Below are positions 63,329 through 64,000 of a stretch of DNA of 64,000 nt, one piece after another. Each line of letters opens with the position of its first letter. Positions within the stretch are counted from its first letter, which is position 1. A program made the translations under genes and the position numbers. Origin of the DNA: Clostridiales bacterium (GTDB lineage: Bacteria > Bacillota > Clostridia > Christensenellales > CAG-138); assembly GCA_019416935.1 (NCBI GenBank), contig DXWI01000010.1, positions 10,457 to 74,456 of the forward strand, given 5' to 3'. A model generated the notes under the pieces. That model searched no databases and was not told the origin of the DNA. It worked only from the letters and a program-made list of their open reading frames with translations.

Positions 63329-63481
63329 CTCAAAAAGCCTATAATTCGGGATTTTTCAATAGCTGATACACAAAGAAAACCCGGCCGGGTGTAGTTCATG
63401 GTCGAGTTTTTGTGGTTTACATGCTGGTTTCCCTAAGAGTTATCGTTGTACCTTTCAAGCTATCGGTGTACCAATGGAGTT

Positions 63482-63739
63482 ATGTTCGGTAACATCAACT
63501 GGAACGATGCTGATAATGTCCGTAGGCAGATTCTTGAGATCCCTGCGATGGTATCCAAGGATGAGAAGTATCAGAATGCTATGCGCAACTCTGATGAGCA
63601 AAGCGCTCGTCTGGAAAGCGAACGGGCACTGCAACAGGTTATTTTCGCAATCATGGCTGATAATATGGAACTGTTCAAACAATTCCAGGATAACCCATCC
63701 TTCAAAAAGTGGCTCTCCGATTTGGTGTTCAACCTCACT
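63482..63739 (+). pseudogene. HsdR C-terminal fragment (type I restriction)
   Basis: Reads NWNDADNVRRQILEIPAMVS, then KDEKYQNAMRNSDEQSARLE, then DNMELFKQFQDNPSFKKWLS: the extreme C-terminus of type I restriction HsdR subunits. All upstream parts (motor, nuclease) are missing. The frame runs past the expected stop into the following terminator hairpin, so the end is also changed. No hsdM or hsdS is seen in the window. Confidence 0.8.
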
Positions 63740-63752
63740 TACTCGAACGATG

Positions 63753-63780
63753 CGGGCGTCCATTGGGACGCCCGTATTTC
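63753..63780 (+). terminator. Terminator after the HsdR remnant
   Basis: CGGGCGTCC and GGACGCCCG around ATTG, followed by TATTTCTTT. Confidence 0.8.
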
Positions 63781-64000
63781 TTTGCTCTCCTATATGCGTA
63801 CATTTTTTTGCCAAGGGAAAAAAGTCCTTCCTTGTCGACTGTTATACGGCTGTCTCCTGCCCCAATGAACACCGCATGGCAGAAACAGCCTGCAATGTGA
63901 TAGACTATATCTGAACAGCCGAAAGCCTTGATATATCAGGGTTTTCGATGGCGTACAATGATGTTTGCAAAAGTGCATAGGAAATAGACAAGCCACTAGG
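63781..64000. other. No gene recognised to the end of the window
   Basis: Short open frames only, none with a ribosome site or a known pattern. The sequence looks like further remnant DNA. Confidence 0.4.

Noticed and set aside
27905..63914. Shared 13-mer AGACTATATCTGA at 27905 and 63902 as a possible att pair
   Set aside because: A 13-base match is expected many times by chance in 64 kb, and the left copy lies within the integrase-derived relic.

Overview
The window looks like chromosomal DNA of a spore-forming Clostridia member (Bacillota). Evidence: sporulation and spore genes (spoIIP, gpr, spoIVA), a cysteine T-box leader in front of cysE-cysS, a Re-citrate-synthase-type enzyme, a DUF896 protein, FloA/NfeD membrane-domain proteins, and Shine-Dalgarno sites of the GGAGG type almost everywhere. 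Genus cannot be told from the sequence alone. The housekeeping part is moderately GC-rich; positions 31.4-40.6 kb and 61.1-63.1 kb are visibly AT-richer, which suggests transfer.

Layout. 1-27.5 kb is ordinary chromosome. Minus-strand blocks: spoIIP/gpr, spoIVA/plsY/der, and a PDZ-radical SAM (DUF512) protein. Plus strand: an aconitase X pair and DUF896. Minus strand: ahcY with a BtuF-like lipoprotein; a four-gene operon (alpha/beta hydrolase, condensation-type acyltransferase, zinc-ribbon membrane protein, Crp/Fnr regulator); and an ECF sigma factor with its anti-sigma. Plus strand: Re-citrate synthase and a small alarmone synthetase. Minus strand: a T-box controlled cysE-cysS-membrane protein operon. 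Plus strand: an NfeD, zinc-ribbon, FloA, hypothetical, PIG-V-like mannosyltransferase series.

At 27,542-27,624 a tRNA-Leu(UAA) gene opens a mobile and decayed zone that runs to the end of the window. Just after the tRNA are a decayed copy of an integrase 5' end, a ParA tail fragment and a broken tyrosine integrase. Then comes a catabolic island (29.4-40.6 kb): a ketopantoate-reductase-like dehydrogenase, a cyclase-family hydrolase, a complete oligopeptide/nickel-type ABC transporter, three PEP mutase/isocitrate lyase family proteins (the middle one without its catalytic acids) and a frameshifted MFS transporter.

From 40.7 to 61.1 kb lies a defective HK97-fold siphovirus prophage. Its primase is cut at the Walker A motif and fused to the tail of a DUF4143 ATPase. 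No terminase is seen. From portal to endolysin the head, tail and lysis genes are intact, including a -1 frameshift in the tail chaperone, and the block ends with a zinc-binding HTH protein, a SHOCT protein and two large serine recombinases. Right behind the recombinases, with its own strong promoter, sits AT-rich cargo: a 36-residue membrane peptide and a 571-residue protein with a HEPN RNxxxH motif. These are the best candidate here for an undescribed defence or toxin system. They are followed by a phased array of six ATGCACCCC boxes and a scrap of a type I restriction HsdR gene.

All identifications come from reading the translated proteins and motifs; no database search was run.
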